Source: Phocaeicola coprocola DSM 17136
Lineage (GTDB): Bacteria; Bacteroidota; Bacteroidia; Bacteroidales; Bacteroidaceae
DNA length: 58,123 bases
Direction: 5' to 3'
NCBI RefSeq assembly: GCF_000154845.1
Contig: NZ_DS981460.1
Coordinates: forward strand, 137,965-196,087
Below are positions 49,021 to 58,123 of the stretch, one piece after another. The notes under the pieces are model-generated. The model had not been told where the DNA came from. It ran no database searches and was given only the letters and a program-made list of their open reading frames with translations. Numbering within the stretch: the first letter of the stretch is position 1; every line of letters begins with the position of its first letter. A program made the translations under genes and the position numbers.

Positions 49021-50616
49021 ATGGTAAGAAAATTCGATTTTCTCGTTATCGGTTCAGGAATTGCCGGAATGAGCTTTGCGCTGAAAGTTGCGCATAAAGG
49101 TTCGGTTGCACTGATCTGCAAAGCCGGACTAGAAGAAGCCAATACCTACTATGCACAAGGAGGAATTGCTTCTGTAACGAATCTGAAAGTGGATAACTTC
49201 GAAAAGCATATCCACGATACAATGGTAGCTGGCGACTGGATTAGCGACCCGGAAGCTGTAGAAAAAGTAGTGCGTAATGCCCCTGCTCAGATTGAAGAAT
49301 TAATAAACTGGGGAGTTAACTTCGATAAAACCGAAAACGGAGAATTCGATTTACATAAAGAAGGAGGGCACTCCGAATTCCGCATTTTACACCATAAGGA
49401 CAATACTGGAGCAGAAATTCAGACGAGCCTGATCGAAGCTGTAAAAAAACATCCTAATATCACAGTATTTACCAGCTTCTATGCTGTAGAAATTATCACT
49501 CAGCATCATCTTGGCATCATCGTAACCCGTCATACACCAGGCATTAAATGTTTTGGTGCTTATGTATTGAATGAAAAAACAGGAGATGTAGATACCTTCC
49601 TTTCAAAAGTCACAGTAATGGCTACAGGAGGATGTGAAGCTGTATATACCCATACAACCAATCCGCTGGTTGCCACTGGTGACGGTATCGCAATGGTTTA
49701 TCGTGCTAAGGGACTTGTAAAGGATATGGAATTCATCCAGTTCCATCCAACAGCCTTGTATCATCCGGGAGACCGTCCTAGTTTCTTAATAACAGAAGCC
49801 ATGCGTGGATATGGAGCTGTATTAAGAAATCTCGGCGGAGAAGAATTTATGCAAAAATATGATCCACGTTTATCACTTGCTCCGCGCGACATCGTAGCCC
49901 GTGCCATAGATAGTGAAATGAAACAACGGGGTGAAGATCATGTATATTTGGATGTAACCCATAAAGATCCGGAAGAAACAAAGAAACACTTCCCCAATAT
50001 TTATAAAAAATGTCTTAGCCAGGGTATAGATATTACCAAGGATTATATTCCGGTGGCTCCTGCTGCTCATTACTTGTGTGGCGGTATCAAAGTTGACTTG
50101 GACGGACAATCTAGCATCAAACGTCTGTATGCTATTGGAGAATGCTCTTGTACCGGATTGCATGGAGGAAACCGTCTTGCTTCCAATTCGCTTATTGAGG
50201 CTATCGTGTATGCAGACTCTGCTGCGAAACATGCTTTAAGCGTTCTCGACCGTTATGACTTCAATGAAGATATTCCTGAATGGAATGCAGAAGGTACAAT
50301 CAGCAATGAAGAACGCATCCTGATTACTCAAAGCATGAAAGAGGTAAATCAGATAATGGAATCATACGTAGGTATCGTACGAAGCAATCTTCGTCTTGTT
50401 CGTGCATGGAATCGTCTGGACATCTTATACGAAGAAACAGAACGATTGTTTAAGCGTGTAAAGGCTTCACGTGAAATCTGTGAACTGCGTAATATGATTA
50501 ATGTCGGCTATTTAATTACGCGTCAGGCTATGGAACGTAAAGAAAGCAGAGGGCTACATTACACCATAGACTATCCGCATCCAGCCAAACAACAAGACAA
50601 TACCGAAGTTTTATAA
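49021..50616 (+). CDS. nadB: L-aspartate oxidase
   Basis: NadB oxidises L-aspartate to iminoaspartate, the first step of de novo NAD synthesis. The 531-residue FAD enzyme has VIGSGIAGMSFALKVA (FAD motif), NTYYAQGGIASV, the succinate-dehydrogenase-like GGHSEFRILHHKDNTG, EFIQFHPTALYHPG, and CTGLHGGNRLASNSLIEA near the C-terminal third. The C-terminal helical domain is complete. ATG 49021 is fixed by the promoter. nadA and nadC are not adjacent. It ends at a clear terminator. Confidence 0.95.
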   Translation: MVRKFDFLVIGSGIAGMSFALKVAHKGSVALICKAGLEEANTYYAQGGIASVTNLKVDNFEKHIHDTMVAGDWISDPEAVEKVVRNAPAQIEELINWGVNFDKTENGEFDLHKEGGHSEFRILHHKDNTGAEIQTSLIEAVKKHPNITVFTSFYAVEIITQHHLGIIVTRHTPGIKCFGAYVLNEKTGDVDTFLSKVTVMATGGCEAVYTHTTNPLVATGDGIAMVYRAKGLVKDMEFIQFHPTALYHPGDRPSFLITEAMRGYGAVLRNLGGEEFMQKYDPRLSLAPRDIVARAIDSEMKQRGEDHVYLDVTHKDPEETKKHFPNIYKKCLSQGIDITKDYIPVAPAAHYLCGGIKVDLDGQSSIKRLYAIGECSCTGLHGGNRLASNSLIEAIVYADSAAKHALSVLDRYDFNEDIPEWNAEGTISNEERILITQSMKEVNQIMESYVGIVRSNLRLVRAWNRLDILYEETERLFKRVKASREICELRNMINVGYLITRQAMERKESRGLHYTIDYPHPAKQQDNTEVL

Positions 50617-50635
50617 AATCCACTGTTGATAAAAC

Positions 50636-50672
50636 AAAAAGGAGTTGTATCTCGTTGATACAACTCCTTTTT
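50636..50672 (+). terminator. nadB terminator
   Basis: The 16-bp arms 50636-50651 and 50657-50672 (GGAGTTGTATC core) with A5/T5 ends and a five-base loop follow the nadB stop by 20 bp. Confidence 0.85.
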
Positions 50673-50719
50673 ATATTATGCATCCCAAAATTCTAGATTT
50701 AAATCCCTATTCTTTAAAC

Positions 50720-50750
50720 CAATACTTCGGTAAATTTTTACCGAAGTATT
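50720..50750. repeat. Palindrome beyond the DUF3823 gene (site 2 of a pair)
   Basis: The arms AATACTTCGGTAAA and its exact complement flank a central TT (perfect 30-bp palindrome, 50721-50750). The complement of 50720-50745 equals 5021-5046 over all 26 bases. The right side continues GTA, as at site 1. Confidence 0.8.
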
Positions 50751-50866
50751 GTATGAGAATACAGATTTTTTACAAAACAACTCACTTATTGCAAAGAAAA
50801 ATTGTTCTTATTTCATTCACCGATAATTATTGTGCAATTAATGGCATTTTCTATTCATTTATATAC

Positions 50867-50910
50867 AAAAAGGGACTTACATTAAAATTATATCTAAAGT
50901 AAGTCCCTTT
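50867..50910 (-). terminator. susC-susD-DUF3823 operon terminator
   Basis: On the minus strand a 12-bp stem (AAAGGGACTTAC and complement, 18-base loop) is followed by T5, about 40 bp after the DUF3823 stop. Confidence 0.7.
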
Positions 50911-50949
50911 ATAGCCTATAAATGTAAATTTAGAAAGATATAACCATTA

Positions 50950-51660
50950 TCATTTTAAACGTATTACTTCAGAATATATAGCTTGGTCAGAACCGGAAGG
51001 CCATAATGCAATACGACCAAACAAAGTACCACGTTTCAGAGCAGTTTGAAACATTTGATGTTCGGCATAATCTCTTGTTTGAAATACATAAGTCTTACCT
51101 CCGTCTTTGTATTCAGCCATGTTATCAGTTTCATCATATCTATCCACATTATGATTATCATCACATAAGAACTGTGTAGTTCCCAATAATAACATCACAC
51201 GGTCAATACCCTTTCCTGCAACATTATTAACATCGAAGGAAGCATTAACCTTATTTCCATCAAGAGTTATTTTTGCATTATCAACCAAATAATATGGTTG
51301 CACATTTACATCAACATTAGCATAACCATTCAGATCAATATATATTGTATCTCTTCCTTCAGAAGTCCATGGACCATGTCCTGCTTTTGTTATCAACTGA
51401 TATTGCCCATCAAAAATACAAATCGAAAATTCTCCATTTTGATTAACATGTACATTAAATGGATCATGAAGTTCATAACCACTTTGATACAATTGTAAAA
51501 CAACACCTTCATTTCCTTTTAACTGAAGTGGTCTACCTTGATATACAACTCGTCCGGTTATAAAAGATTCAGGTTCATCATAATTATCTTTCCGACAACC
51601 AGACAATACGACAATCATCAAAACAAAAAATGATAATATTTTAATCAACTTTTTCATCAT
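50950..51660 (-). CDS. DUF3823 lipoprotein of a Sus-type locus
   Basis: The 236-residue protein has a lipoprotein signal (VVLSGC, Cys22) and a two-part strand-rich body: an N-terminal carboxypeptidase-regulatory-like fold (FITGRVVYQGRPLQLKG, FDGQYQLITKAG) and a C-terminal sandwich (DNAKITLDGNKVNASFDV). This is the DUF3823 pattern, found as a third component next to SusC/SusD pairs and probably a surface glycan-binding protein. It lies 15 bp after susD. No hydrolase follows on this strand; a terminator and then the palindrome come next. Confidence 0.82.
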   Translation of the reverse strand: MMKKLIKILSFFVLMIVVLSGCRKDNYDEPESFITGRVVYQGRPLQLKGNEGVVLQLYQSGYELHDPFNVHVNQNGEFSICIFDGQYQLITKAGHGPWTSEGRDTIYIDLNGYANVDVNVQPYYLVDNAKITLDGNKVNASFDVNNVAGKGIDRVMLLLGTTQFLCDDNHNVDRYDETDNMAEYKDGGKTYVFQTRDYAEHQMFQTALKRGTLFGRIALWPSGSDQAIYSEVIRLK

Positions 51661-51675
51661 TGTATTATTTTTATA

Positions 51676-53568
51676 TTATTGATAAGGATTCTTTACTAAC
51701 TTAGGATTATTATTTAACCATCCATTGTCTATTTCTCCATAATAATCAGCTTCTGTACACTTATATGGATTAGTCCACAAGCCTAACTTAGCCATATCTT
51801 TTTCAATAAAGACCCATTTTCCATCATTCGGATCTCCTGGTGCAACAACTTTATACGGCCATAATCCGTGACGCTGTGCTGTTCTCGAGTTGGGATCTCC
51901 ATTCCATAACTTATGAGCCTCCATAAATCTTTTTAAAGTCCACCAGCGATGTCCCTCAAATGCAAATTCCACACGATACTCATGAATCAACTTATTTTTA
52001 TCAATAGAAGTAAGTGGATTTACACCAGCGCGTTTACGTACCTCATTAATATAAGACAAAGCTTCAGAATCACCTTCATCTCCACTTATCATCCACTGAG
52101 TTTCAGCCGCAATTAAATAGGCCTCTGCAATACGAAAATGTACATTCCACATAGCAGATCCTCTACCAATAGTACCAGCAGCAGGAGTTTCATCCAAATA
52201 TTTACGAATATAGAAGCCTGTACGATTAATCTCTCGATCGTCACCTCCTAATGGACCATTATTAGCAGTAATCAATCGATGTTCATCATCATATGAATTA
52301 CGTGCTCCCGTTAATTCAACCCATTTTCCATCTTTTTTTATCAGCTGTCCAGCCTGTATTTCAATATTTTGTCCTGCAAAAGTAGAACCCGGTACAAGAA
52401 TTGTCCCCATCAATCTAGGGTCTCTCTGTTCAAATAACTCTGTAGGAGAATCATAGAATACCAGATTATTCAATTCGGTATTACCTTCATTCCATTTACT
52501 TGCATCGAATTGTACAGATGTACCCAACTGTGATGCATCAGCATTAATAGGTTCAAACGCTTCAACAAGTTCCAAAATTACTGAAAGTCTATCACTACCT
52601 GTATCCTGTTCTATACTCTTAGGCAGATTGTTTTTGGTAAACTGATGAGTTTTTCCAGGAGAAACAAAGTCAAAAGTCCAAATAACTTCACTATTACCAT
52701 CCTTTTGACATACTGCCTTATAGAAATTATCAGCTAAAGCTTGATGGCTCTGATCATTTGAAAACATTAACTTATATGGACCATCGTTTATAACTTCTTT
52801 AGCAGCAGTTAAAGCTATTTGATAATATCCCTTTGCTTTTTCAGCAGGAATTCCCACTTCTCCTCCTTTTGTTCTAAGTCCCGGATGTTCTTCTACATTA
52901 TTATAAGTAGCTAACGAAGCTGCATATAAAGCAGCACGCGCCTGAAGCATTTTGGCTACCCAATAATTTGCACGCGCATTATTTTTATTGGTTTCCTTCG
53001 ACAAGCCTTTAGCAGCCTCCTCACACTCACTGATAATGTAGTCGTATAAATCAGACTCAGTACTACGTGGAATCTGTAAGGTAGAAATATCCATTCCTGG
53101 AGTATATGAGAAAACCTGATCACCAATAATAGGAACTCCTCCAATAGAACGACCTATACAGAAATAAGTCCAAGCACGAATAAATCTAGCTTCAGCAATA
53201 TATGCTTTTTTTGCATCTTCACTTAAAACAGGAGAAGACTGTACTCCATTCATAAAAACATTCAGGTCATGAAACAAAACGTAATTATATCCGTTTCTCC
53301 AATTATTACGTCCCCAAGCTCCTTCTTGGCTACGGTCATATGTGATTACTTCATCTAATAAACGCCAAGCATCAGAATCTTCAATTTTCTGACCAAACAT
53401 TACACGACCATAAAAATTAGCCAATACAGATTTCATCAAAGCTTCGTCACCATAGGTTTGATCCTGGGTCAAAATAGTATCTGGTTCTTGATCAAGAAAA
53501 TCACTGCAGCTGCCAAACATCATCATTAGACATAAAGAAGCAGTATACAAATATTTAGTTTTCATCAT
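51676..53568 (-). CDS. susD: SusD-like glycan-binding lipoprotein
   Basis: The surface lipoprotein caps the SusC transporter and binds its glycan. The 630-residue protein has a lipoprotein signal (MMFGSC, Cys21) followed by SDFLDQEPDTILTQDQ, the standard SusD opening. It has TPR-like helical segments (AYIAEARFIRAWTYFCIG) and the typical C-terminal block with LIHEYRVEFAFEGHRWWTLKRF. It lies 2 bp after susC, and translation is probably coupled. Substrate cannot be read from sequence; the GH92 link suggested by the palindromes points to mannose-containing glycans. Confidence 0.93.
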   Translation of the reverse strand: MMKTKYLYTASLCLMMMFGSCSDFLDQEPDTILTQDQTYGDEALMKSVLANFYGRVMFGQKIEDSDAWRLLDEVITYDRSQEGAWGRNNWRNGYNYVLFHDLNVFMNGVQSSPVLSEDAKKAYIAEARFIRAWTYFCIGRSIGGVPIIGDQVFSYTPGMDISTLQIPRSTESDLYDYIISECEEAAKGLSKETNKNNARANYWVAKMLQARAALYAASLATYNNVEEHPGLRTKGGEVGIPAEKAKGYYQIALTAAKEVINDGPYKLMFSNDQSHQALADNFYKAVCQKDGNSEVIWTFDFVSPGKTHQFTKNNLPKSIEQDTGSDRLSVILELVEAFEPINADASQLGTSVQFDASKWNEGNTELNNLVFYDSPTELFEQRDPRLMGTILVPGSTFAGQNIEIQAGQLIKKDGKWVELTGARNSYDDEHRLITANNGPLGGDDREINRTGFYIRKYLDETPAAGTIGRGSAMWNVHFRIAEAYLIAAETQWMISGDEGDSEALSYINEVRKRAGVNPLTSIDKNKLIHEYRVEFAFEGHRWWTLKRFMEAHKLWNGDPNSRTAQRHGLWPYKVVAPGDPNDGKWVFIEKDMAKLGLWTNPYKCTEADYYGEIDNGWLNNNPKLVKNPYQ

Positions 53569-53570
53569 TT

Positions 53571-56500
53571 TTAAAATTTAAGATTTACACCAAGATTTAT
53601 TACACGCATTGGAGGATAATCCAATCCATTATCACTAGCACATTCAGGGTCCATTAGACTTTTAATATTAGATATAGTTAATAAATTTGTGGCAGATAAA
53701 TATACTCGTACATTAGTGATACCAGTATGAGTTAACCAAGATTTAGGCAATGTATAACCAAACTCTAAGTTACGCAACTTTATATAACGAACATTATGTA
53801 ACCAATAAGTACTGCTATCATATGCACTTGTCTCATCTGAAGGCAAACGGAGCATTGGATATTTTCCTGGAATTAATTCACTATCTGGATCAAATGGATC
53901 GGACAAATGCCAAGCATCTGTCAAGACTTCACTAGGATTGTTTCCATCATTTTGAAATGGACGAGCAGTTTCATAACGTTGCCACCAAGAAGTCATTCCA
54001 GAACCAGTCCAATCCATTGCTAAATCAAAACCTTTCCAAGAAGCAGATAGATTAATACCATAATTCAAAGTTGGAGTACTGTCTACTCGATAGCCAATAG
54101 GACGCTCATCATATCCATTGATCACTCCATCACTATTTTGATCTTTATACATAATATCTCCAGGAACAACAGTACGATTACCTTTACGGTCATTATCTAT
54201 TGGATAGTTAGCAATCTGTTCCCAACTTTCAAAACGTCCAATAGCTTCATATCCCCAATTAACATATCCTACACGATGCCAAATACTGTTTCTATATTCA
54301 TGCCATGAGTTGCTAAAACGAGGCTTATACTGTTCCCAATCCCAAAAACGAGAATAAGTCATATTAGCACCTATACTATAATGAAAATCATTTATATTAT
54401 CAGACCATGAGATGGATGCATCAAAACCACGATGCATATCTGAATTCAAGTTTTCTTGTGGCAAGCTAAAACCTGCTTCAACAGGTATAAGAACGTCATA
54501 TCTTTGGGCAGGTAGTCCTTCACGTTTACGCTGGAAAAAATCCACCTGAGCATTCAATCGATTATTTAAAAATCCCAAATCTATACCAATATCCAAAATC
54601 TTTGCTGTTAACCAAGACAATGTTTCATTAGGAAGTCCACGAGTAGCAGATCCGACAACCCATTCACCGTCAATTACAGCTCCACCATTATTATAGGTAT
54701 ATCCCGGTAAGAAATCATATGGAGAATAATTACTTACATTATCATCACCTACTTCTCCATATGAAGCTCTAATTTTTAAATTAGTAACTATTTCACCTAT
54801 TTTATTTTCTTTCCAAAAATTTTCCTCTGAAAGTCTCCATCCTAATGAAGCAGAAGGGAAAAAGCCCCAACGATGACCCGGACGGAATTTCCATGATCCA
54901 TCCCAACGACCAATAAATTCTACTAAATATCGATCAGCATAATTATAATTGACTCGTGCCAAATACCCCATACGGGCTTCTGTACCTTTTCCTGTATCAT
55001 TAAATTCTACAATCTCATTTAGACGAATCAAATCCATAGCATCTGATGTTGGAGTAGAATGAATCCACATTTTAGGACGATTACGCTTAGTTGCCTCAAA
55101 GCCAGCAACAACATTTATTGCGTGTTTCCCAAATTTTTTATCATAATTTAATTGGATATTGCTCGTCAGATCTTCTACTCTATCACGATTTCTTTCTCTA
55201 TAAGGATTTGTCATACGATCGGTTACATAGTACTCCCCTGTTTTTTCATCGTATGCATACAAATTAAATTTATATTCCTGATTATCAAATTCTTGAAGAC
55301 CAAAATAATATCCTAACATAGCTTTTGCCTTCAAGCCATCCAGTATTTCATATTCAGCATTACCATTCAATTGAATTACTCGCCAAACATCAGAAACACG
55401 TCCACTTGTATTGTAATTCAGCAATGCAAAGTTTGTTTCAGGTTGGTCAGATACCTTTTGTGGATAATTAGGATTATCATTAGCAAAAGGACGTTTAGTT
55501 GGCTGATTTTTCAAAGTTGCAAAACGAGGCAGCCACGTATCATCTACACCTGGCACTCCAGGATGACGCCGATCTTCGATACGTCCATTCATACTAGCCC
55601 CAATTTTAAACTTCTCATTTACATTCATTTCAATATTTATCTGGGCATTCGTTCTACGGAATCCACCATAGTTCCGAATAGTAGCATCCTGATTAATATG
55701 TGAAACAGCTACATAATAATTTGCCTTATCAGTTCCTCCTGAAAAATTAGTATTAATATAATACTGAGGAGCACTAATCCATATATAATCTCCCCAATCC
55801 CATCCTTGATAAGCCGGTGTTGCACCTGCCATCCATTTATCATATTCTTCTCTGCTATAACGTCTGTTTCCATCCGTTCTTCCTGAAAAAGTTTCAGCTG
55901 TAGTATAAGCATGAACATACTCTTTTACATCAGCTGGATCTACAAATTTTGAATTTTTCTGCCAACCATAATATGCATCAACAGATACTGTATTTCGCGT
56001 ATTTCTTTGACCTTTCTTAGTTGTAACAACTATTACACCATTTGCCGCACGTACTCCATATAAAGCAGCAGAAGCATCCTTTAGAATAGATATATTTTCT
56101 ATATCATTAAAGTCCATATTATTGAACTGACCTTCATCAGAAACAACACCATCAATTACAAACAAAGGAGTACCCATATTACGAATCTGTAAAGCGGTTG
56201 TTGCTCCCGGTGCACCTCCTTGCTGACGTGAATTTAAACCAGCAATTTTACCAACCAATGCACCACTGGCTGTCACAGCAGAAGATCTTTCTATATCTGT
56301 TGATTTTACAGAAGATACCGCTCCTGTCAAAGTAGCTTTTTTCTGAGCCATACCAAAACCAGTAACTACCACTTCATTTAAGACCTCTGTTTCCTCTTTT
56401 AATGTAATCTGTATAGAAGAAGAGGAATTTAATTTTACTTTTTGCGTAGAATAACCTATATAAGAAACTTCAAGTACAGATTTTGAGTCAACATTTAATT

Positions 56501-56768
56501 CGAATTTTCCATCCATATCGGAAATAGTTCCATTAGTTGTACCTAAAATCTTAATAGTCGCACCTATAATAGGAATACCATTCTCATCAACTACAATTCC
56601 TCTGACAGTGCGTTGCTGTTGTAAAGTTTCAACCGGAGTATTAACTGCCATAACATTAGCTTCAGCATAGCAATTACCTTTAGGAAACAATGTAAATGCA
56701 GCAATACATAAAGGTATTCGCCACATATTGCCATGCAACAAAAGATTAAATTTGTCTTCTTTACTCAT
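53571..56768 (-). CDS. susC: SusC-like TonB-dependent transporter
   Basis: The 1065-residue outer membrane transporter has an N-terminal signal region (IPLCIAAFTLFPKGNCYAEA), a CarboxypepD-like domain (RTVRGIVVDENGIPIIGATIKILG), a TonB-box-like LNEVVVTGFGMAQKKATLTG, the plug (IENISILKDASAALYGVRAANGVIVVTTKKG, a SusC hallmark) and a long barrel ending INLGVNLKF. It imports oligosaccharides together with SusD. There is no adjacent ECF sigma/anti-sigma pair or hybrid two-component regulator: a second IS4-family element begins about 155 bp upstream and may have displaced it. Confidence 0.95.
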   Translation of the reverse strand: MSKEDKFNLLLHGNMWRIPLCIAAFTLFPKGNCYAEANVMAVNTPVETLQQQRTVRGIVVDENGIPIIGATIKILGTTNGTISDMDGKFELNVDSKSVLEVSYIGYSTQKVKLNSSSSIQITLKEETEVLNEVVVTGFGMAQKKATLTGAVSSVKSTDIERSSAVTASGALVGKIAGLNSRQQGGAPGATTALQIRNMGTPLFVIDGVVSDEGQFNNMDFNDIENISILKDASAALYGVRAANGVIVVTTKKGQRNTRNTVSVDAYYGWQKNSKFVDPADVKEYVHAYTTAETFSGRTDGNRRYSREEYDKWMAGATPAYQGWDWGDYIWISAPQYYINTNFSGGTDKANYYVAVSHINQDATIRNYGGFRRTNAQINIEMNVNEKFKIGASMNGRIEDRRHPGVPGVDDTWLPRFATLKNQPTKRPFANDNPNYPQKVSDQPETNFALLNYNTSGRVSDVWRVIQLNGNAEYEILDGLKAKAMLGYYFGLQEFDNQEYKFNLYAYDEKTGEYYVTDRMTNPYRERNRDRVEDLTSNIQLNYDKKFGKHAINVVAGFEATKRNRPKMWIHSTPTSDAMDLIRLNEIVEFNDTGKGTEARMGYLARVNYNYADRYLVEFIGRWDGSWKFRPGHRWGFFPSASLGWRLSEENFWKENKIGEIVTNLKIRASYGEVGDDNVSNYSPYDFLPGYTYNNGGAVIDGEWVVGSATRGLPNETLSWLTAKILDIGIDLGFLNNRLNAQVDFFQRKREGLPAQRYDVLIPVEAGFSLPQENLNSDMHRGFDASISWSDNINDFHYSIGANMTYSRFWDWEQYKPRFSNSWHEYRNSIWHRVGYVNWGYEAIGRFESWEQIANYPIDNDRKGNRTVVPGDIMYKDQNSDGVINGYDERPIGYRVDSTPTLNYGINLSASWKGFDLAMDWTGSGMTSWWQRYETARPFQNDGNNPSEVLTDAWHLSDPFDPDSELIPGKYPMLRLPSDETSAYDSSTYWLHNVRYIKLRNLEFGYTLPKSWLTHTGITNVRVYLSATNLLTISNIKSLMDPECASDNGLDYPPMRVINLGVNLKF

Positions 56769-56826
56769 AGTAACTAAATTTTATTGGTCAAAAATTTATT
56801 GTTTAATATTAATTTTTAAGACTTTT

Positions 56827-56834
56827 CAAAACTA
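56827..56834 (-). promoter_or_regulatory. susC -7 box
   Basis: The minus strand reads TAGTTTTG, an exact TAnnTTTG match, 58 bp before the susC ATG. No good -33 element is seen. Upstream DNA is AT-rich up to the IS edge at 56923. Confidence 0.5.
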
Positions 56835-56922
56835 GTAACCAATGAATATTTTTATAGATAAAAACTATCCAAAAAACGGTAATAACTATTCAAAAGAAAC
56901 AATCAAATCAATTTATAATTAT

Positions 56923-58123
56923 AATAGTTCGTTAAAAATTCGCCAAGCCTAAGCGGCTCTGGCAGTAAATAAAATGAGTTCTTTGAAAAGTTTGTCAATA
57001 ACTTGCATGTCTGGGTTAATCCCGAACACGCAAATAAATCGTTCAAGCATATAAGCATTGTGTATGAATGACTTGCAAGAGGATATGGAATAGGCTATTC
57101 CGAGCCTCTTACATGCCGCTTTGGCCAAGTTGACAGCTGCGAGCGATGCATTGAAGTGAAAATCCAACTTCCTGAAGTCGGTTGACTGGCAGTTGGTGAT
57201 TCCTGCATGCTGCTTGCCATCTCTAAAGCAAAATTCCAGTTGGAACCTGGTTCTGTAATAATCCAGCACCTCACGTCCATCCATGGAATCGTCTGTAGAG
57301 AAGTAAAGCTGCCACTTGTCTGTCCTCCCGTCCATCGGATACCAGACGGCTAAGGAAACATACCTTTTGAGAGCTTTTGCATATACCCTCAATCCGTATA
57401 GCTTTCCTTTGTTCACCTCGTATTCCTTGCACCGGGTCAAATCCAGATTGGCAAAGTCAATCCTGCCGTCAAACCACTTGGGATGACCACGTTTTCCTGT
57501 TTTCTGCTCCAATGTCGGATAGTACAGGATTACGTCATTCCGAAAGCGGCTGATGACATGGAAATCGTTCTCACACATAGGTGTTATGAATGTTTCCTTG
57601 GAAAAGAATGCGTCTGCAACCACCGTTCTGGACAGGCTCTGTAGCTTGTCTTTTCTACAGATAAGATAGCTGCTGTACCAGTCAACGAGGCTCTTGTCCA
57701 TATTATCCAAGGTCTTACAATCCGGCGTCTGAATGGAACCTAAAGTCATGCATTCATGATTGTCGATGTCAATGACACCGATGCCCATGATTTCCAGTCC
57801 ACGCTTGTATTCTCCTGCACAACCAGACCAGAAGTAACCTATCCAAGGTGTCTTCTTGCCTGATTTGGGAATATAGGAAGGATCGATGGCGATGGCTTTT
57901 CTTTTGCCTGTGAGATGCTTGCTGATGATAGAGCCGTTGAACGCAAACCAGTCGAAAGTTTCATGCTCAAAAAGGTTACGATAAGTCTGTTCTGAGAAAC
58001 AGCCATATCTGCCCAATTGGAGGAAGTTTATACGATCCGGGATGGCCATGAATAATTTCATGGTGTCCATGAACGTTTTTTCAAAAGGTTTTTGTATATT
58101 CGCTACTGATTTGAGAGCCGACA
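56923..58123 (-). mobile_element. IS4-family insertion sequence, copy 2 (runs off the window)
   Basis: The left edge is set where the sequence becomes the same as copy 1 (AATAGTTCGTTAAAA). The same orientation as copy 1 gives a direct repeat pair about 53 kb apart. The right end is outside the window. Confidence 0.75.
56949..58123 (-). CDS. IS4-family DDE transposase, copy 2 (partial, 5' end outside window)
   Basis: The frame is open from the window edge to the stop at 56949. It has the catalytic Asp in AIAIDPS, Asp in VVADAFF and the full Y-2-R-3-E-6-K signature YRTRFQLEFCFRDGK, so all three acids are present. The protein matches copy 1 with scattered substitutions and none of its two frameshifts. 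The start codon, by analogy with MTKETLLMQYQ of copy 1, lies a short way beyond 58123. It is probably the active form and a possible source of copy 1-type insertions. Confidence 0.9.
   Translation of the reverse strand, partial: SALKSVANIQKPFEKTFMDTMKLFMAIPDRINFLQLGRYGCFSEQTYRNLFEHETFDWFAFNGSIISKHLTGKRKAIAIDPSYIPKSGKKTPWIGYFWSGCAGEYKRGLEIMGIGVIDIDNHECMTLGSIQTPDCKTLDNMDKSLVDWYSSYLICRKDKLQSLSRTVVADAFFSKETFITPMCENDFHVISRFRNDVILYYPTLEQKTGKRGHPKWFDGRIDFANLDLTRCKEYEVNKGKLYGLRVYAKALKRYVSLAVWYPMDGRTDKWQLYFSTDDSMDGREVLDYYRTRFQLEFCFRDGKQHAGITNCQSTDFRKLDFHFNASLAAVNLAKAACKRLGIAYSISSCKSFIHNAYMLERFICVFGINPDMQVIDKLFKELILFTARAA

Larger units (their letters stand above)
50673..50949. other. Gap between nadB and the DUF3823 gene
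   Basis: This stretch holds the palindrome at 50720-50750, then AT-rich DNA with a minus-strand TTTCTTTG (a near -7 box around 50792), then the terminator of the susCD operon. An 85-codon plus-strand frame (50645-50902) starts inside the nadB terminator and crosses both repeats, and I do not accept it as a gene. Confidence 0.5.

Noticed and set aside
50645..50902. 85-residue frame between nadB and the DUF3823 gene
   Set aside because: It begins inside the nadB terminator and runs across the palindrome and another terminator. Its composition is what AT-rich non-coding DNA gives.

Overview
The window looks like a chromosomal segment of a gut Bacteroidales (Bacteroides/Phocaeicola type). The grounds are SusC/SusD-like proteins, many secreted glycoside hydrolases, a XusABC-like siderophore system, DPP IV, and repeated Bacteroides-style -7 boxes (TAnnTTTG) just upstream of genes. 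No rRNA, tRNA or CRISPR array was recognised.

Layout. 1-4.9 kb is insertion-sequence debris: a frameshifted IS21 istB, an IS66 unit (tnpA tail, intact tnpB, frameshifted tnpC) and a frameshifted IS4-family transposase. 5.0-11.0 kb holds a GH92 and a GH3 gene separated by an IS982-like element; the IS supplies the last GH92 codons and the GH3 gene has an in-frame nonsense codon. 11-25.5 kb is mostly housekeeping: cysS, mnmA (behind a terminator-like leader hairpin), a 43-residue basic protein, cysE, an NlpE-like lipoprotein, a secreted GH65, a THUMP RNA methyltransferase, DPP IV, purD, two membrane proteins and mnmD. 25.6-33.0 kb is a minus-strand block of sialidase GH33, beta-galactosidase GH2 and alpha-fucosidase GH29, which together fit trimming of capped host glycans. 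33.2-39.1 kb holds a zinc-type binding protein and ATPase without a permease, a DUF2723 membrane protein and a polysaccharide deacetylase. 39.3-44.2 kb is a three-gene operon matching xusA-xusB-xusC. 44.3-50.6 kb has an SDR dehydrogenase, dacB, lpdA, two PH-like membrane proteins and nadB. 50.9-56.8 kb is a minus-strand susC-susD-DUF3823 operon, and the window ends in a second, intact-looking copy of the IS4-family transposase.

How it fits together. The most notable signal is a pair of near-identical palindromes, one 16 bp upstream of the GH92 gene (5021-5046) and one about 200 bp beyond the 3' end of the DUF3823 gene (50720-50750). They match over 26 bp in inverted orientation. Inverting the roughly 45.7 kb between them would place GH92-GH3 directly downstream of SusC-SusD-DUF3823 on one strand, and would create a perfect 36-bp palindrome at that junction. 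I infer that one polysaccharide utilisation locus has been split by a large inversion, or may be switchable. Damage by IS insertion and a nonsense codon is concentrated in the separated GH92-GH3 half.
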